From: Rubripirellula reticaptiva
GTDB taxonomy: Bacteria; Planctomycetota; Planctomycetia; Pirellulales; Pirellulaceae
Assembly (NCBI RefSeq): GCF_007860175.1
Contig: NZ_SJPX01000001.1
Span: forward strand, 1,364,001 to 1,428,000
Direction: 5' to 3'
DNA length: 64,000 nucleotides
Below, in pieces: positions 25,925 through 35,517 of the stretch; position 1 is the first letter of the stretch, and every line of letters starts with the position of its first letter. The notes beneath the pieces were generated by a model. It saw only the letters and a list, made by a program, of their open reading frames with translations. It searched no databases and was not told the DNA's origin. A program made the translations under genes and the position numbers.

Positions 25925-27172
25925 CTAGTAACGCAGTTCTGCACCTACCGAGACACCGGTGAACAGGATGTCGTCATCCACATTGCTGGATCGGCCTGTG
26001 CGATCAGAGATGTACGTCGAGAACTGTTCGGTTGCCGAAGCGACACCACTTAGGTACCACAGTTCGACACCCGCTCGGACCGACAGAATCTCGCCAAGTT
26101 GGTAGCGGACACCTGTGCTAATTTCGAACATGCCAGCGAGTTCGCCGCCGTCGTCGCTGCCATTGGCTCGCAGAGTTCCGGCGTCAATCACTGAGACGCT
26201 GGTGTCATACGAGTTGTAGTAGGCACCTGCACGAGCACGAAGGTCGCTGTAAGCATGACGGCTGATGGGATACAGCAAGTCCATACCAACTTGCAAACCG
26301 ATCAAGTCGTTTTGCGTTTGGCTGCGGAGTTGTCCGTTGCCGGCTGCAGCCGTGCGACTGAAATAGTTGTAGTCTTCGTCGTAGTTGATGTAGCGTCCGC
26401 CGATCAGCAGCTTTGCCATTTCCCAGCCGACCAACGTCTTGCTGGCTTCCAAGCTGTAGTATTCTGCTGAAAGGGTTTGTTGTTGGAAGATAGCATCGGT
26501 GAACGATGGCAACGCTGCCGCCGGTGAACCGGTCGTTAGGTACGAGTTGATTCCGCCGGCTGCACTGAGTTGGCTCGACAGATCCCATTCGAACGGGCCG
26601 GTGAACGATGCTTCGTATCCGTGAATGCAATCGCCAACAACGCCAACCGTGATACGCGAGCCGAATTCATAGTCGTAGTCGCCCAAGCCGAAGTTGGGGC
26701 TCGATGTGTAATTATCCCGGTTGGGTGCCATGTACAAGGCTTCGACCGATCCATAGCGATAGGGCGAGCAAGGTTGGCATGGGTTCATGTTCTTGGGGCC
26801 GCAGGACAGCATGCTGCTTCGGCCGCAGGTTCCGCCACAGGCTGTTCCGCACGATCCGCAATCCGAGTAGCCCAGGGCGACTCCCATCGAAGCGCCACCA
26901 CATGATCCGCCACAGGACGTTCCGCATGACATGCACTGGCCGGCATGGCCAACTTGCTGGATCGTGCCAGCAGCCGACACGCCCGTGTCGGCTGCCGTTC
27001 GGTAACCAGCCGTGTTGACGACTCGGAACGAATCGTTGCCGTGGGTGAACAACCCATTCGAGACGCCTGAACGATTGGATTGAGCACTGGCGGTTGTGAT
27101 GGACGCGGCGCAAATTGCGACCACGCTACAGATCACCGCCAAAGTTCGTGGATGCTTTGATTGGGTCTTCAT
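25925..27172 (-). CDS. BBP7-type outer-membrane barrel with Cys-rich N-terminal segment
   Basis: The 415-residue protein has a signal peptide (1-30, ending TTASA). Residues 80-135 hold eleven Cys in CGxxCG-type spacings (80, 83, 87, 91, 105, 108, 112, 116, 124, 132, 135), which could form disulphides or bind metal. The remainder (about 140-415) shows alternating amphipathic strands ending in AELRY with a terminal aromatic residue, as in outer-membrane barrels. The VGVVGDCIHGYEASFTG and LLIGGRYINYDEDYNYF segments match the planctomycete BBP7 barrel family. It follows a CpaC-N-like gene by 92 bp on the same strand and ends at the bidirectional terminator. Confidence 0.8.
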   Translation of the reverse strand: MKTQSKHPRTLAVICSVVAICAASITTASAQSNRSGVSNGLFTHGNDSFRVVNTAGYRTAADTGVSAAGTIQQVGHAGQCMSCGTSCGGSCGGASMGVALGYSDCGSCGTACGGTCGRSSMLSCGPKNMNPCQPCSPYRYGSVEALYMAPNRDNYTSSPNFGLGDYDYEFGSRITVGVVGDCIHGYEASFTGPFEWDLSSQLSAAGGINSYLTTGSPAAALPSFTDAIFQQQTLSAEYYSLEASKTLVGWEMAKLLIGGRYINYDEDYNYFSRTAAAGNGQLRSQTQNDLIGLQVGMDLLYPISRHAYSDLRARAGAYYNSYDTSVSVIDAGTLRANGSDDGGELAGMFEISTGVRYQLGEILSVRAGVELWYLSGVASATEQFSTYISDRTGRSSNVDDDILFTGVSVGAELRY

Positions 27173-27264
27173 GATCGAGTCTCGTAGGCTAACGGTGCGA
27201 TCGAAATCGCGGTGTGATGAATCGATGGAAACTACTTGTGGTTTGGAATCAGGCGAAACTGACT

Positions 27265-29229
27265 TTACCGAACCACAACTTCGTCTCGAACGGGAACCAA
27301 GCAGGTCTTACGGACCATGCGAACAATTTTCTTCGCGGTCGCTTCGCTGCCACACGCACCCGTGACGATCAATTCGCCCTGGCGTTGGTGAACAACGATG
27401 TCAACGTCCGGGAAAGCGCGTTGAATCGATTGATTCAACATGGCTGTCCGGTCCGGTGAATTTCCACCGCCTGCGGCAACCTCTTCGCGAACGTGAATCT
27501 CGAATGCACGCATCTGTGGTGGCAAACTGACCGAGCCTTTCGATTCGGGCGTTGCCCACACGACTAGCTGCGTTACACCGTTGCCGGTGCCGATCAATTT
27601 CAGTTGATTCGGGCCCGATGCGAACGCTTGACAAACGCCCTTGTTTGCGATTTTGACATCGCGAACTTCGCCACCGATCGTCAACGATCGGACCTGAGCC
27701 AGGCTCAAGTAGAGTGGTGTTAGTTTGACGTCGTCGGTCGGCTGCGGCTTGGTGGCCGCCGCTGGATCAAACGTCAACGACGTGTTGGGTTCGACTGCGG
27801 TTTGGACCGAGTGCGTCGCCGCAACGTCACCGCGACCGAACGAGACTGGAACAGCGGTGACGGCAACAGGCGATCGGTAGCGTTTGTTGTAGAGAGTGGG
27901 TTCTGGCATCGGAACCGGATCGGCGACGATGGGCTTAGCCAAATCGAGTGCGATCATTTGATCGTCTTGATCGTCGGCGTCACCGAACTGAATTTCGATC
28001 GGCGAGTGCTCGGCTGCCGGGTCGCTGATCACGATGGGCTCGACCATGCCGATGCCAACATTGAGCTGGCCAACCGCGTCGACAGTGTCGTCCGAGATCT
28101 GCAAGTCTTCATCATCGGCATAGCCGTCGGCGTCGACGTAGAATTCGGTTGCGTTGCTATCGTCGGCTCGGGGGATTTCGGCTCCGAGAACTTCGGATTC
28201 CGGCATCACATCGGCGTCAGGTGCATCATCGCTGAACAAGTCAGTCATCGAGAAACTGATCGGTTCTGGATTCGATGGTTCTGAATTCGATGGTGCAGTC
28301 GTGTCTGCTTCGGACCGCGTCACCGCGGGATTGCCCAACATCGATTGCGACGACATCGCGTCGCTGTCGAATGTTGAGTCCACGGCGATCGGTTCAATCA
28401 CGTGTGGCACCGTTTCCATCGATCGTGTCGATCGGATGATTGTCGGTTGCAGGTTTGCCGTTTGGTCGCTGCTATCGAATCGAGGAACCGGCGTCAGCTC
28501 GCGGCGAGCAGTCGCGGTTTGGTCGACTGGATTTTCGAGGACGGATACTGCAGTCGAAGGCTTCCCGAGCGCGGATGTTTCCGAAGCAGGCTGTTCAGTT
28601 ACTGCGCTGGTGACTGGCGGGACTTCCAACGTTTCGGAAGCCTGCTCGGGTGCCGTTTCAGGCACGACGATCGGCAAGGCGAACTTGGTCGGCATCAGCA
28701 CGATGGACGTTTTTGCCGGACTTGTGTTGATTGACGCCGCGCCGACGACGCCCGAATGTTTGCCTGCGTGAACGCCAGCATCAATGGTCGTTTCAACCAA
28801 AGAATGATTGACATGGTGCGCGGATCCGATCAATTGATTATCTTGGATCTCGGATGAACGAGGTTCCTCGATGGTCATCGCGGCACCTCCAACACGGCGT
28901 GGTTGGCCGCTACCGATGGGTTGCAGTCCGATGGCTGTTCCGATCGGCATCAATCGCACGTTGGGCGACAATCCGTGGCTCGATGTTCCGTTGCTGTCAT
29001 GTCCGGACGCCAATCGCAGTGGCAGCTTCGTGACGGGCGAGGCTGGCTCGCAAAACGGATTGGTCTTCATGTCCGATGACGACTTCAGCGGCAATGGCGG
29101 CATGGCTGAATCAGCGGCCGATGTCCATTGAGTGTGGACGACGTTGGTCGCCGTCCACAGAATGGCCATCAGAAACGCTCGCCGTTTGCGTCGTGTTGAA
29201 TCTGCCAATTGTTTACGTGAGTCACGCAT
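27265..29229 (-). CDS. secretin-type N-terminal (CpaC-N-like) domain protein with long acidic linker
   Basis: The 654-residue protein has a basic N-terminus with a membrane helix or long signal peptide (about 17-37). It is followed by about 450 residues of low-complexity, Ser/Pro/Asp/Glu-rich sequence with no clear fold. The folded part is the C-terminal 150 residues: a pilus-assembly CpaC N-terminal-type domain (LTPLYLSLAQVRSLTIGGEVRDVKIANKGVCQAFASGPNQLKLIG) and a BON-like unit (SIQRAFPDVDIVVHQRQGELIVTGACGSEATAKKIVRMVR). No secretin channel domain follows, so it is not a secretin itself. It may act as a peptidoglycan- or envelope-spanning tether. An upstream ATG in the same frame lies at 29328, but 29229 starts the likely leader. 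Confidence 0.7.
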   Translation of the reverse strand: MRDSRKQLADSTRRKRRAFLMAILWTATNVVHTQWTSAADSAMPPLPLKSSSDMKTNPFCEPASPVTKLPLRLASGHDSNGTSSHGLSPNVRLMPIGTAIGLQPIGSGQPRRVGGAAMTIEEPRSSEIQDNQLIGSAHHVNHSLVETTIDAGVHAGKHSGVVGAASINTSPAKTSIVLMPTKFALPIVVPETAPEQASETLEVPPVTSAVTEQPASETSALGKPSTAVSVLENPVDQTATARRELTPVPRFDSSDQTANLQPTIIRSTRSMETVPHVIEPIAVDSTFDSDAMSSQSMLGNPAVTRSEADTTAPSNSEPSNPEPISFSMTDLFSDDAPDADVMPESEVLGAEIPRADDSNATEFYVDADGYADDEDLQISDDTVDAVGQLNVGIGMVEPIVISDPAAEHSPIEIQFGDADDQDDQMIALDLAKPIVADPVPMPEPTLYNKRYRSPVAVTAVPVSFGRGDVAATHSVQTAVEPNTSLTFDPAAATKPQPTDDVKLTPLYLSLAQVRSLTIGGEVRDVKIANKGVCQAFASGPNQLKLIGTGNGVTQLVVWATPESKGSVSLPPQMRAFEIHVREEVAAGGGNSPDRTAMLNQSIQRAFPDVDIVVHQRQGELIVTGACGSEATAKKIVRMVRKTCLVPVRDEVVVR

Positions 29230-29533
29230 GCCGCGTCCTTGCGTCCGAGCGAACTTGGTCGATGCACCCCCCTTGGCACACCCACCGATTATGCGACTCA
29301 AGGCGAGTCGGAACATCGGATGTTCCAAGTATCGGATTCCGATTGGCGCGACATTAACGATTCTGCTCGATCCACCACGTCTGACGATTCAAGCTAGGAT
29401 CCGGGTCGTGCCTGTTGTCGCGAAAGATCACAATCGACCGAATGAATGGATTGGCGGTTGGTCCAGCTTCGATTGGTTCGGATCCCGGCTGTGAAGGCGA
29501 CCATTGCCTCGGCAAATTGCTAGCTCTTCCTCG
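29230..29533. other. intergenic region between convergent-oriented neighbours on the minus strand
   Basis: The methyltransferase gene ends at 29534 and the CpaC-N-like gene starts at 29229, both leftward. I see no gene, no strong promoter pair and no terminator hairpin here. It should contain the promoter of the CpaC-N-like gene. Confidence 0.4.
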
Positions 29534-30385
29534 CTAGACATTCGTGCGCTGCCGGATGGCTTCGAACGTGATCACGGCGGCTGAAACCGAGATGTTCAGG
29601 CTGTCTACTTTCCCGGCCATGGGAATTCGCACACCATCGATTTTCTGTTGTTTTCCTTGGCCGTCGAGGATTGTTTGCCAGCGGTCGCCCAGTCCGTCGG
29701 CCTCGCTGCCCAGCACGATGGCGACACGTCCTGCCCAGGGAACTGACCAAAACGGAGTCGATGATTCGACGCGAGCCGCCAGTACATGGAAGTTTTCCGC
29801 AGTCAAAAAGTCGGCGATCTGTTCCTGGCTACCACTGGCATTGGGGACTCGGAAGATCGCTCCCAGGCTGCTTCGGATCGCGTTGGGATTGAAACGGTCT
29901 TGGCAGTCCGACAACAGCACCGCATCGACTCCGGCGGCATCGGCACAACGGAAAACCGCACCGATGTTGCCCGGTTTTTCGATCTTGTCCAGCACCAGAA
30001 TCAGCGGCGACTCGGGCAATTTCAGCCGGTCGAGTCCCCAATCGGGACGCTGGAATTCGGCCACGACGCCTCGGACCGAGTCGCCGTAGCCGATTTTTTC
30101 CATGATCGCGTCGGATGCTAGCATTCGTTTTCCAGCTGCAGCCGGGTGTTTTCGCACGCGTGCGACAGCTGGGTCTTCGTTTGCGGAATCGATATCGGCG
30201 TCCGACTCGCTGACGTAATATCCGCAGATCTTCATACCTGACTCGATCGCCTGAGCAGTTTCACGCCAACCGTCGACGATCACTCGCTCTGATTTTCGGC
30301 GATATCGGTTGTCGCGGAGGCGGATCAAGTGTCGAACTGTCGGATTGGCGGCACTTCTTAGCACCACTGGCGCAGACTCAGTCAT
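29534..30385 (-). CDS. TrmH/SpoU-family RNA 2'-O-ribose methyltransferase
   Basis: The 283-residue protein has the N-terminal RNA-binding domain (residues 10-110, VRHLIRLRDNRYRRKSERVIVDGW) and a SPOUT knot domain (about 115-283). The three SpoU motifs are visible: motif 1 EKPGNIGAVFRCADAAGV with Asn and Arg, motif 2 IVLGSEADGL, and motif 3 RIPMAGKVDSLNISVSAAV. It should methylate a ribose in rRNA or tRNA using S-adenosylmethionine. The specific target cannot be read from the sequence. It is divergent from the GNAT-like gene. Confidence 0.9.
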   Translation of the reverse strand: MTESAPVVLRSAANPTVRHLIRLRDNRYRRKSERVIVDGWRETAQAIESGMKICGYYVSESDADIDSANEDPAVARVRKHPAAAGKRMLASDAIMEKIGYGDSVRGVVAEFQRPDWGLDRLKLPESPLILVLDKIEKPGNIGAVFRCADAAGVDAVLLSDCQDRFNPNAIRSSLGAIFRVPNASGSQEQIADFLTAENFHVLAARVESSTPFWSVPWAGRVAIVLGSEADGLGDRWQTILDGQGKQQKIDGVRIPMAGKVDSLNISVSAAVITFEAIRQRTNV

Positions 30386-30497
30386 GGTTTTCTCTGTTAT
30401 CTTGATTGCTCGACACTAGTATTTGCCCGTTTCCGATTTGCGTTTTCTGATCCACGTCTCGCGTGAATCCTAGACCGCCCAACCTGATCAAAACAGC

Positions 30498-31628
30498 ATG
30501 AGTCCATCGGTCCGCGTCCTACCGGTCACTTCACGACGAGATCGAAAAGATTTCTTGCAGTTGGAACGCGACCTCTATCGCGACGACCCGAACTGGGTGC
30601 CTCCGCTATGGCACGAACAGAAAAAACTGTTGGGCTTTGCCAAGCATCCTTTTTACGACGATGCCCAAGGCCAGGCATTTCTTGCTCGGCGGGGCGACGA
30701 GGTGGTGGGCCGAGTTTTGGCGGTCGTGAATCACGCTCATAACAAGCGATACAACGAAAAACGCGGTTTCTTTGGTTTTTTTCAGTGCATTGACGATGAA
30801 TCGGTCGCCGGTGAAGTGATGTCGACCGCGACGAAGTGGTTGGCCGACCAAGGCATGACGGACGTACGCGGTCCAGTGAACCCCAGCCTGAACTATGAGT
30901 GCGGGTTGCTGGTTGACGGATTCGATTCGCCGCCGACTTTCATGATCACGTACAACCACTCGTATTACGGGCGACTGTTGGAATCGACCGGGTTTGCCAA
31001 GGTCCAAGACCTGTACAGTTACGACGCCCACATGGATCAACTAGAAGACTTGGACCCCAAATTGCTGTTCGTGATCAACGAAGCAACGCGGCGGTTCAAG
31101 GTCGTGTGTCGGCCGATCAACCGCAAGAACTTTGCCAAGGACGTGCGATCGTTTTTGGAAATCTACAATCTGTCGCTGCAACAGACGTGGGGCTATGTGC
31201 CGATGAGTGAGGCCGAAATCAGCGTGCAGTCGGCCGGTTTGAAGCACTTGATCGTGCCGGAATTGACCAGTATTGCCGAGATCGACGGCAAAGCCGTTGG
31301 CGCCGGTTTTGGGCTGCTTGATTACAACCAAGTGATCAAAAAGATCGACGGCAAGCTGCTGCCGTTCGGCTGGTTGGCGCTGCTAAGAGGTAAAAAGAGC
31401 ATCGATCGGTTGCGGCTGATCAGCACCAATGTCTTGCCTGAATACCAAAAGTGGGGGCTCGGACTGGTGACGCTGGCTCGGATTTTGCCCGATGCGATCA
31501 AAAACGGAATTCAAATTGGCGAGTTTTCCTGGGTTTTGGAAAGCAATTCGCTGTCGCGAGGCACGATCGAGCGAGGCGGTGCCAAGCGAACTAAAGTGCA
31601 CCGGCTGTATGACAAATCGATCGGATAA
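30498..31628 (+). CDS. GNAT-like N-acetyltransferase family protein
   Basis: The 376-residue protein belongs to a group with a GNAT-type fold spread over two lobes: the N-terminal half (DFLQLERDLYRDDPNWVPPL, then VVGRVLAVVNHAHNKRYN, FFGFFQCIDDE) and the C-terminal half (VGAGFGLLDYNQVIKKIDGKLLPFGW, LISTNVLPEYQKWGLGLVTLARIL). The acetyl-CoA loop is not the standard Q/RxxGxG/A but QKWGLG is close. Relatives are often annotated as hypothetical. Substrate is unknown. Confidence 0.75.
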   Translation: MSPSVRVLPVTSRRDRKDFLQLERDLYRDDPNWVPPLWHEQKKLLGFAKHPFYDDAQGQAFLARRGDEVVGRVLAVVNHAHNKRYNEKRGFFGFFQCIDDESVAGEVMSTATKWLADQGMTDVRGPVNPSLNYECGLLVDGFDSPPTFMITYNHSYYGRLLESTGFAKVQDLYSYDAHMDQLEDLDPKLLFVINEATRRFKVVCRPINRKNFAKDVRSFLEIYNLSLQQTWGYVPMSEAEISVQSAGLKHLIVPELTSIAEIDGKAVGAGFGLLDYNQVIKKIDGKLLPFGWLALLRGKKSIDRLRLISTNVLPEYQKWGLGLVTLARILPDAIKNGIQIGEFSWVLESNSLSRGTIERGGAKRTKVHRLYDKSIG

Positions 31629-31778
31629 CGGGGTTTGAACCGGCGAATGGAATCCGAGGACGGTTGCCGCTAATCTCATGTTGCTGTGCTCCGAATCGCA
31701 GCAACCCTGGTCATCAGGCGGGTCGGTAACCATAATCCAACCCCAGACTCTTCATTTTCCTCCGGCTCACTTGTTTCC

Positions 31779-33158
31779 ATGCCCAATAGCACAGTTGTCA
31801 TCACCGGGCTTGGCGTGGTCTCGTCGATTGGAATCGGCAGTGACGTGTTCTTCGACGCATTACTGAACCAGAAGTCGGGGATCACGTCGCTTGAAAACCG
31901 AGTTGATGACGGTGCCAAGCCGCCCGCCGACTGGGAAACTAGCGAGCCAGCCGAGCACCGTGGTTTATGGGTCGGTGGTCCGATTATCGACTTTGACGCC
32001 AAACAATATGTGCGTCCGCGGAAAGCGATGAAGGTCATGTGCCGCGAAATCCAGCTCTGCTTTGCGGCGTCGCAGTTGGCGATCGGGCACGCCGGTTTGG
32101 ACACTTCGTTCCCAGTTGAGGAAGGCTCGGATTCGCCTATTCAGCCTGCCGACATCGGCACGGTCTTTGGCAGCGAAATGTTCTACGGTCCGCCGTCGGA
32201 AATGGAAGACGCGATGCGAGAGTGCATCGACGAAAACCGCAATTTCGATGCGTCGGCGTTTGGTGCTGCGGCGATGAAGCAGGTGTTGCCGCTGTGGATG
32301 CTGAAGTACTTGCCCAACATGCCGGCTTGTCACGTTGGCATCTCGATGAACGCCCAAGGTCCGAACAATACGTTGGTGTTGGGCGATGTTTCTGGTCCCG
32401 CCGCAATGATCGAAGCCGTCGGTTGCCTGCAGCGAGGAATCGCATCCGTCATGGTTGCCGGTGGCGTGGGGACTCGTATCAATACCACTCGAATGAACTA
32501 TCGCGGTGATTTGCCGATCGCCGAGCCGATCGAGCCGATCGAGCTAAGTTCTCGACCCTATGACCCGGCCTCTCGTGGAGTGGTCGGCGGTGAAGCGGCC
32601 GCGACGATGGTGTTAGAAAACGCCGACGCGGTGGCTAAACGAGGCGGCCGAGTGGTTGCGCGTCTAGTTTCGCATGCTTCGCGGTTTGTGCCGTCTGCTG
32701 GGATGCAGCAACCGTTGCGATCGGCTGGCAACGATCAGCCCGAGATTCGCGGTTCGTCCCGAGCGATCTCATTGGCGATCGAAGGTGCTCTTCAGTCGGC
32801 TGGTTTGTCGGTAAAGGACATCGGCGTGCTGGTTGGGCATGGCAGCGGCGACCCGATCCTGGACAAGGCCGAACAGAATGCAATTCTCAAGTCGCTACCT
32901 GGCGTCGGTGTGATCTCACCGACTGCCGCGATCGGTCACACCGGTGCTGCTAGTGGATCGATCAGTTTGGTCACCGCGGCTCTTGTGATCGAAAAGAAAA
33001 TGATTCCGCCCACGATCGGCCCGGCAGCAGCAACTTGCCAAGTTCCGGTCGTTCGCACCGCCACGCCTCTGAAAACGGACTATGTGATGTGTCTGACGCA
33101 CACGTCCGAAGGCAGCGCGATCGCGGTCATTTTGGGCACGGCCAAGCCGACGGCGTAG
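31779..33158 (+). CDS. beta-ketoacyl-ACP-synthase homologue with Asp at the catalytic Cys position
   Basis: The 459-residue protein aligns along its length with FabF-type ketosynthases: start VVITGLGVVSSIG, the GPNN...GDVSG region, the VMVAGG segment, H354 in GHGSGDP, and H387 in AAIGHTGAASG. The two catalytic His are therefore kept, but the nucleophilic Cys of ACTSG is replaced by Asp203 (LGDVSG). A synthase of this kind cannot form the acyl-thioester normally. It may act as a decarboxylase or as the partner of an active synthase, like a chain-length factor. No ACP or acyltransferase gene is adjacent. The ATG at 31779 was preferred over an upstream in-frame ATG because the domain begins there. 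Confidence 0.85.
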   Translation: MPNSTVVITGLGVVSSIGIGSDVFFDALLNQKSGITSLENRVDDGAKPPADWETSEPAEHRGLWVGGPIIDFDAKQYVRPRKAMKVMCREIQLCFAASQLAIGHAGLDTSFPVEEGSDSPIQPADIGTVFGSEMFYGPPSEMEDAMRECIDENRNFDASAFGAAAMKQVLPLWMLKYLPNMPACHVGISMNAQGPNNTLVLGDVSGPAAMIEAVGCLQRGIASVMVAGGVGTRINTTRMNYRGDLPIAEPIEPIELSSRPYDPASRGVVGGEAAATMVLENADAVAKRGGRVVARLVSHASRFVPSAGMQQPLRSAGNDQPEIRGSSRAISLAIEGALQSAGLSVKDIGVLVGHGSGDPILDKAEQNAILKSLPGVGVISPTAAIGHTGAASGSISLVTAALVIEKKMIPPTIGPAAATCQVPVVRTATPLKTDYVMCLTHTSEGSAIAVILGTAKPTA

Positions 33159-33257
33159 GCTTCGAGGTTGGCATCAGACTTTACTGCGATTGTTTTTTTG
33201 GTTTTTCGAGTAACCCTTATCGATTGAGCGGTAAACATCTCTATCGAGGAGATTTTT

Positions 33258-33830
33258 ATGCCTGCCAATCCATCATCTGAGCCACGAAACGCATTTGTTG
33301 CCGTTTCGCCCGACGAGTTTTTCGTCCAACAGATCGCTGAACACCAAGACCGCTTGTTCGGTTACGTTTTTTCGTTGGTGGGTGACTATAGCCGGGCAAG
33401 CGACGTGGTGCAGGAGACCAATTTGGTGCTGTGGCGCAAGAAATCGCAGTTCCAGATCGACCAGCCGTTTTTGCCCTGGGCATTCGCCATCGCTCGGTTC
33501 CAGGTTCTCGCCCACGTCCGCGACCGAGGCCGTGATCGGTGCCTGTTGGATGCCGAGTTGGTCGAGCAGTTGGCTCAAACGGTTCAACAGCAAAGCGAAC
33601 AACTTGATTCGGTGCGTGTCGCCCTTCGTCAATGTATTGAAAAACTCTCGCCCGCGAGTCAAGACTTGATCCGTCGTCGTTATTACCGATCCACATCGAT
33701 CAACGATATGGCCGATTCGTTGGACATGGGCGTTAGTGCCGTGAAGGTTGGATTGCTGCGAATTCGCCGGCGACTGGCCGAATGTGTCGAAGCTCGCATG
33801 GCCAGCGACGAAATGATCGGAGCCGAATGA
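33258..33830 (+). CDS. ECF-type sigma factor of the Rhodopirellula/Verrucomicrobium group
   Basis: A 190-residue sigma factor with region 2 (LFGYVFSLVGDYSRASDVVQETNLVLWRK and PFLPWAFAIARFQVLAHVRD) and region 4 (LRQCIEKLSPASQDLIRRRYYRSTSINDMADSLDMGVSAVKVGLLRIRRRL). It lacks regions 1 and 3, as expected for ECF factors. It is preceded by an excellent GAGGAG ribosome site. One base separates its stop from the FecR/LamG gene. In planctomycetes such sigma genes often precede FecR and DUF1549/1553 genes; the downstream FecR-like protein may be its regulator. Confidence 0.92.
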   Translation: MPANPSSEPRNAFVAVSPDEFFVQQIAEHQDRLFGYVFSLVGDYSRASDVVQETNLVLWRKKSQFQIDQPFLPWAFAIARFQVLAHVRDRGRDRCLLDAELVEQLAQTVQQQSEQLDSVRVALRQCIEKLSPASQDLIRRRYYRSTSINDMADSLDMGVSAVKVGLLRIRRRLAECVEARMASDEMIGAE

Positions 33831-33831
33831 G

Positions 33832-35514
33832 ATGACGGATTCGAATCTTGCCGAGAGCTTGAAAGAACTTGAAAAGCTGTTGATCGAAGCCGAAGATGGT
33901 CAGATTGACGAGGTTGGCTACGAACGCATTCGTGAACTGATGAAGTCAAGTCCCATCGTTCGTGATCATTTCGTGAAGTGGCGGATGATGTCAGCTGCGA
34001 TGCACTTGGAAGGCAGTTCCGGAGCCGGTTTCGGGTCAGGGTTCAGCACGTCAGCACCTGCGGTCGATCACTCGTTCTCTGTTTCGGATCGTTCTGATCG
34101 CCGCAAGCTAGATGTCACTGGAAAGTGGCGAATGCTGCTTGCGATCGCGGCAACCGGTTTGATCATGTTGATGGCGGGACAATGGTTGGCACGATGGTCA
34201 GATGTGGCTCGGGTGCAACCGCCGGTCATGGGAGATGACCCTGGTGCAGATGTTGAAGCAACGTCCGAGGGCATCGCATTGGTGACGCGGTTGGTTGCTG
34301 CGAAATGGAATCAGTCGACTGATAAGTTCGCGGTCGGTGACGCTCTCTCGCCGGGCCGGCTTAGGATCGATTCTGGATTTGCACAGATCGAGTTTTTTTG
34401 TGGCGCAACGGTCGTTTTGGAAGGTCCTGCCGAGCTAGAGATGCAGTCGTCGACCATGGCGAGATTTCGCAGTGGCCGATTGCGAGCTCAGGTGCCGCCG
34501 GCTGCTCGCGGTTTTCAGATTCTGGTGGATGACTTAAAAGTGGTGGACTTGGGAACGGAATTCGGAATTTCGCTATCGCCTGATAGTGCCGATGTGCAAG
34601 TATTTGATGGCGAAGTTGAACTGCACAGCCCCAGCGAAGACAAAATGCGGTTGTTGGCTGGCGAACGCATGACGCGCTCGATTGATGGTGTCGTTGATCG
34701 TTCTCCGTCAACGCCCGAACAGTTTGTCGACATCGAGCGATTGGATGCGCAAGCTGAGGGGCAAGCCGAGTTTCGCCGAAACCGTTGGCAGAAGTTTTCG
34801 GAGTCGCTGCGTCGTGATGACCGGGTGATTGCTTACTATGCCATGGACGATGATCAGGTTTGGAATCGCAAGTTGCAAAGTAGTGTTCTCCCGGCGAATC
34901 CTGATCTCGACGGTGCCATCGTCGGTGCCGCCAGAGTCGATGGTCGATGGCCCGGGAAGTCGGCGATCGAATTCAAACGCCCCGGTGACCGAGTGCGCGT
35001 CGACATCCCCGGCGAATTTGGTTCGCTGACGATGGCGGTGTGGGTTAAAATTGATAGTCTCGATCGCAGCTATAACTCCTTGTTTTTGACGGACAACTAC
35101 GAACGAGGAAGGCCGCATTGGCAGATTCTCGATACTGGTCAGTTGTTTTTTTCAGTACGTGTCAGTGATGACCGTGTGAAGACTGAGCATCGAGAGGTTA
35201 CCTCGCCACCTTTTTGGAAGCCGTCCATGAGTGGTCAGTGGTTGCACCTTGCGACAACGCACGATGTGAAAGCGAGAACGACAACACATTATTTAAACGG
35301 TGAGTTGTTGAGCCGAGAAGTTGTTTCTGAAAATCAGGTGGTAACCCCAACGCGAATCGGGAAGGCATCGATCGGAAACTGGTCTTCGCCAACCAAGCCT
35401 GATGCAAAGTTTGCGATTCGAAATTTGAACGGCAGCATAGATGAGTTCATTCTGTGCGCCGATGCTTTGTCGGACGACGAGATTCGTCAGATTTACGAGA
35501 ATGGAAAACCCTAG
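33832..35514 (+). CDS. membrane FecR-domain and LamG-domain protein, likely regulator of the sigma factor
   Basis: The 560-residue protein has a cytoplasmic N-terminus (1-95) with the anti-sigma-like pattern LLIEAEDGQIDEVGYERIRELMKSSPIVRDHFVKWRMM, one membrane helix (about 98-120), a FecR domain (about 180-285; the strands LDSGFAQIEFFCGATVVLEGPAELEM, GFQILVDDLKVVDLGTEFG), and a C-terminal LamG/concanavalin-like fold (about 340-560; LTMAVWVKIDSLD, GQWLHLATTHD, GSIDEFILCADALSDDEI). This is the planctomycete FecR-LamG plan. The LamG part would bind a glycan or protein outside the cytoplasm and signal to the sigma factor. It is tightly linked to both neighbours. Confidence 0.85.
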   Translation: MTDSNLAESLKELEKLLIEAEDGQIDEVGYERIRELMKSSPIVRDHFVKWRMMSAAMHLEGSSGAGFGSGFSTSAPAVDHSFSVSDRSDRRKLDVTGKWRMLLAIAATGLIMLMAGQWLARWSDVARVQPPVMGDDPGADVEATSEGIALVTRLVAAKWNQSTDKFAVGDALSPGRLRIDSGFAQIEFFCGATVVLEGPAELEMQSSTMARFRSGRLRAQVPPAARGFQILVDDLKVVDLGTEFGISLSPDSADVQVFDGEVELHSPSEDKMRLLAGERMTRSIDGVVDRSPSTPEQFVDIERLDAQAEGQAEFRRNRWQKFSESLRRDDRVIAYYAMDDDQVWNRKLQSSVLPANPDLDGAIVGAARVDGRWPGKSAIEFKRPGDRVRVDIPGEFGSLTMAVWVKIDSLDRSYNSLFLTDNYERGRPHWQILDTGQLFFSVRVSDDRVKTEHREVTSPPFWKPSMSGQWLHLATTHDVKARTTTHYLNGELLSREVVSENQVVTPTRIGKASIGNWSSPTKPDAKFAIRNLNGSIDEFILCADALSDDEIRQIYENGKP

Positions 35515-35517
35515 CCC

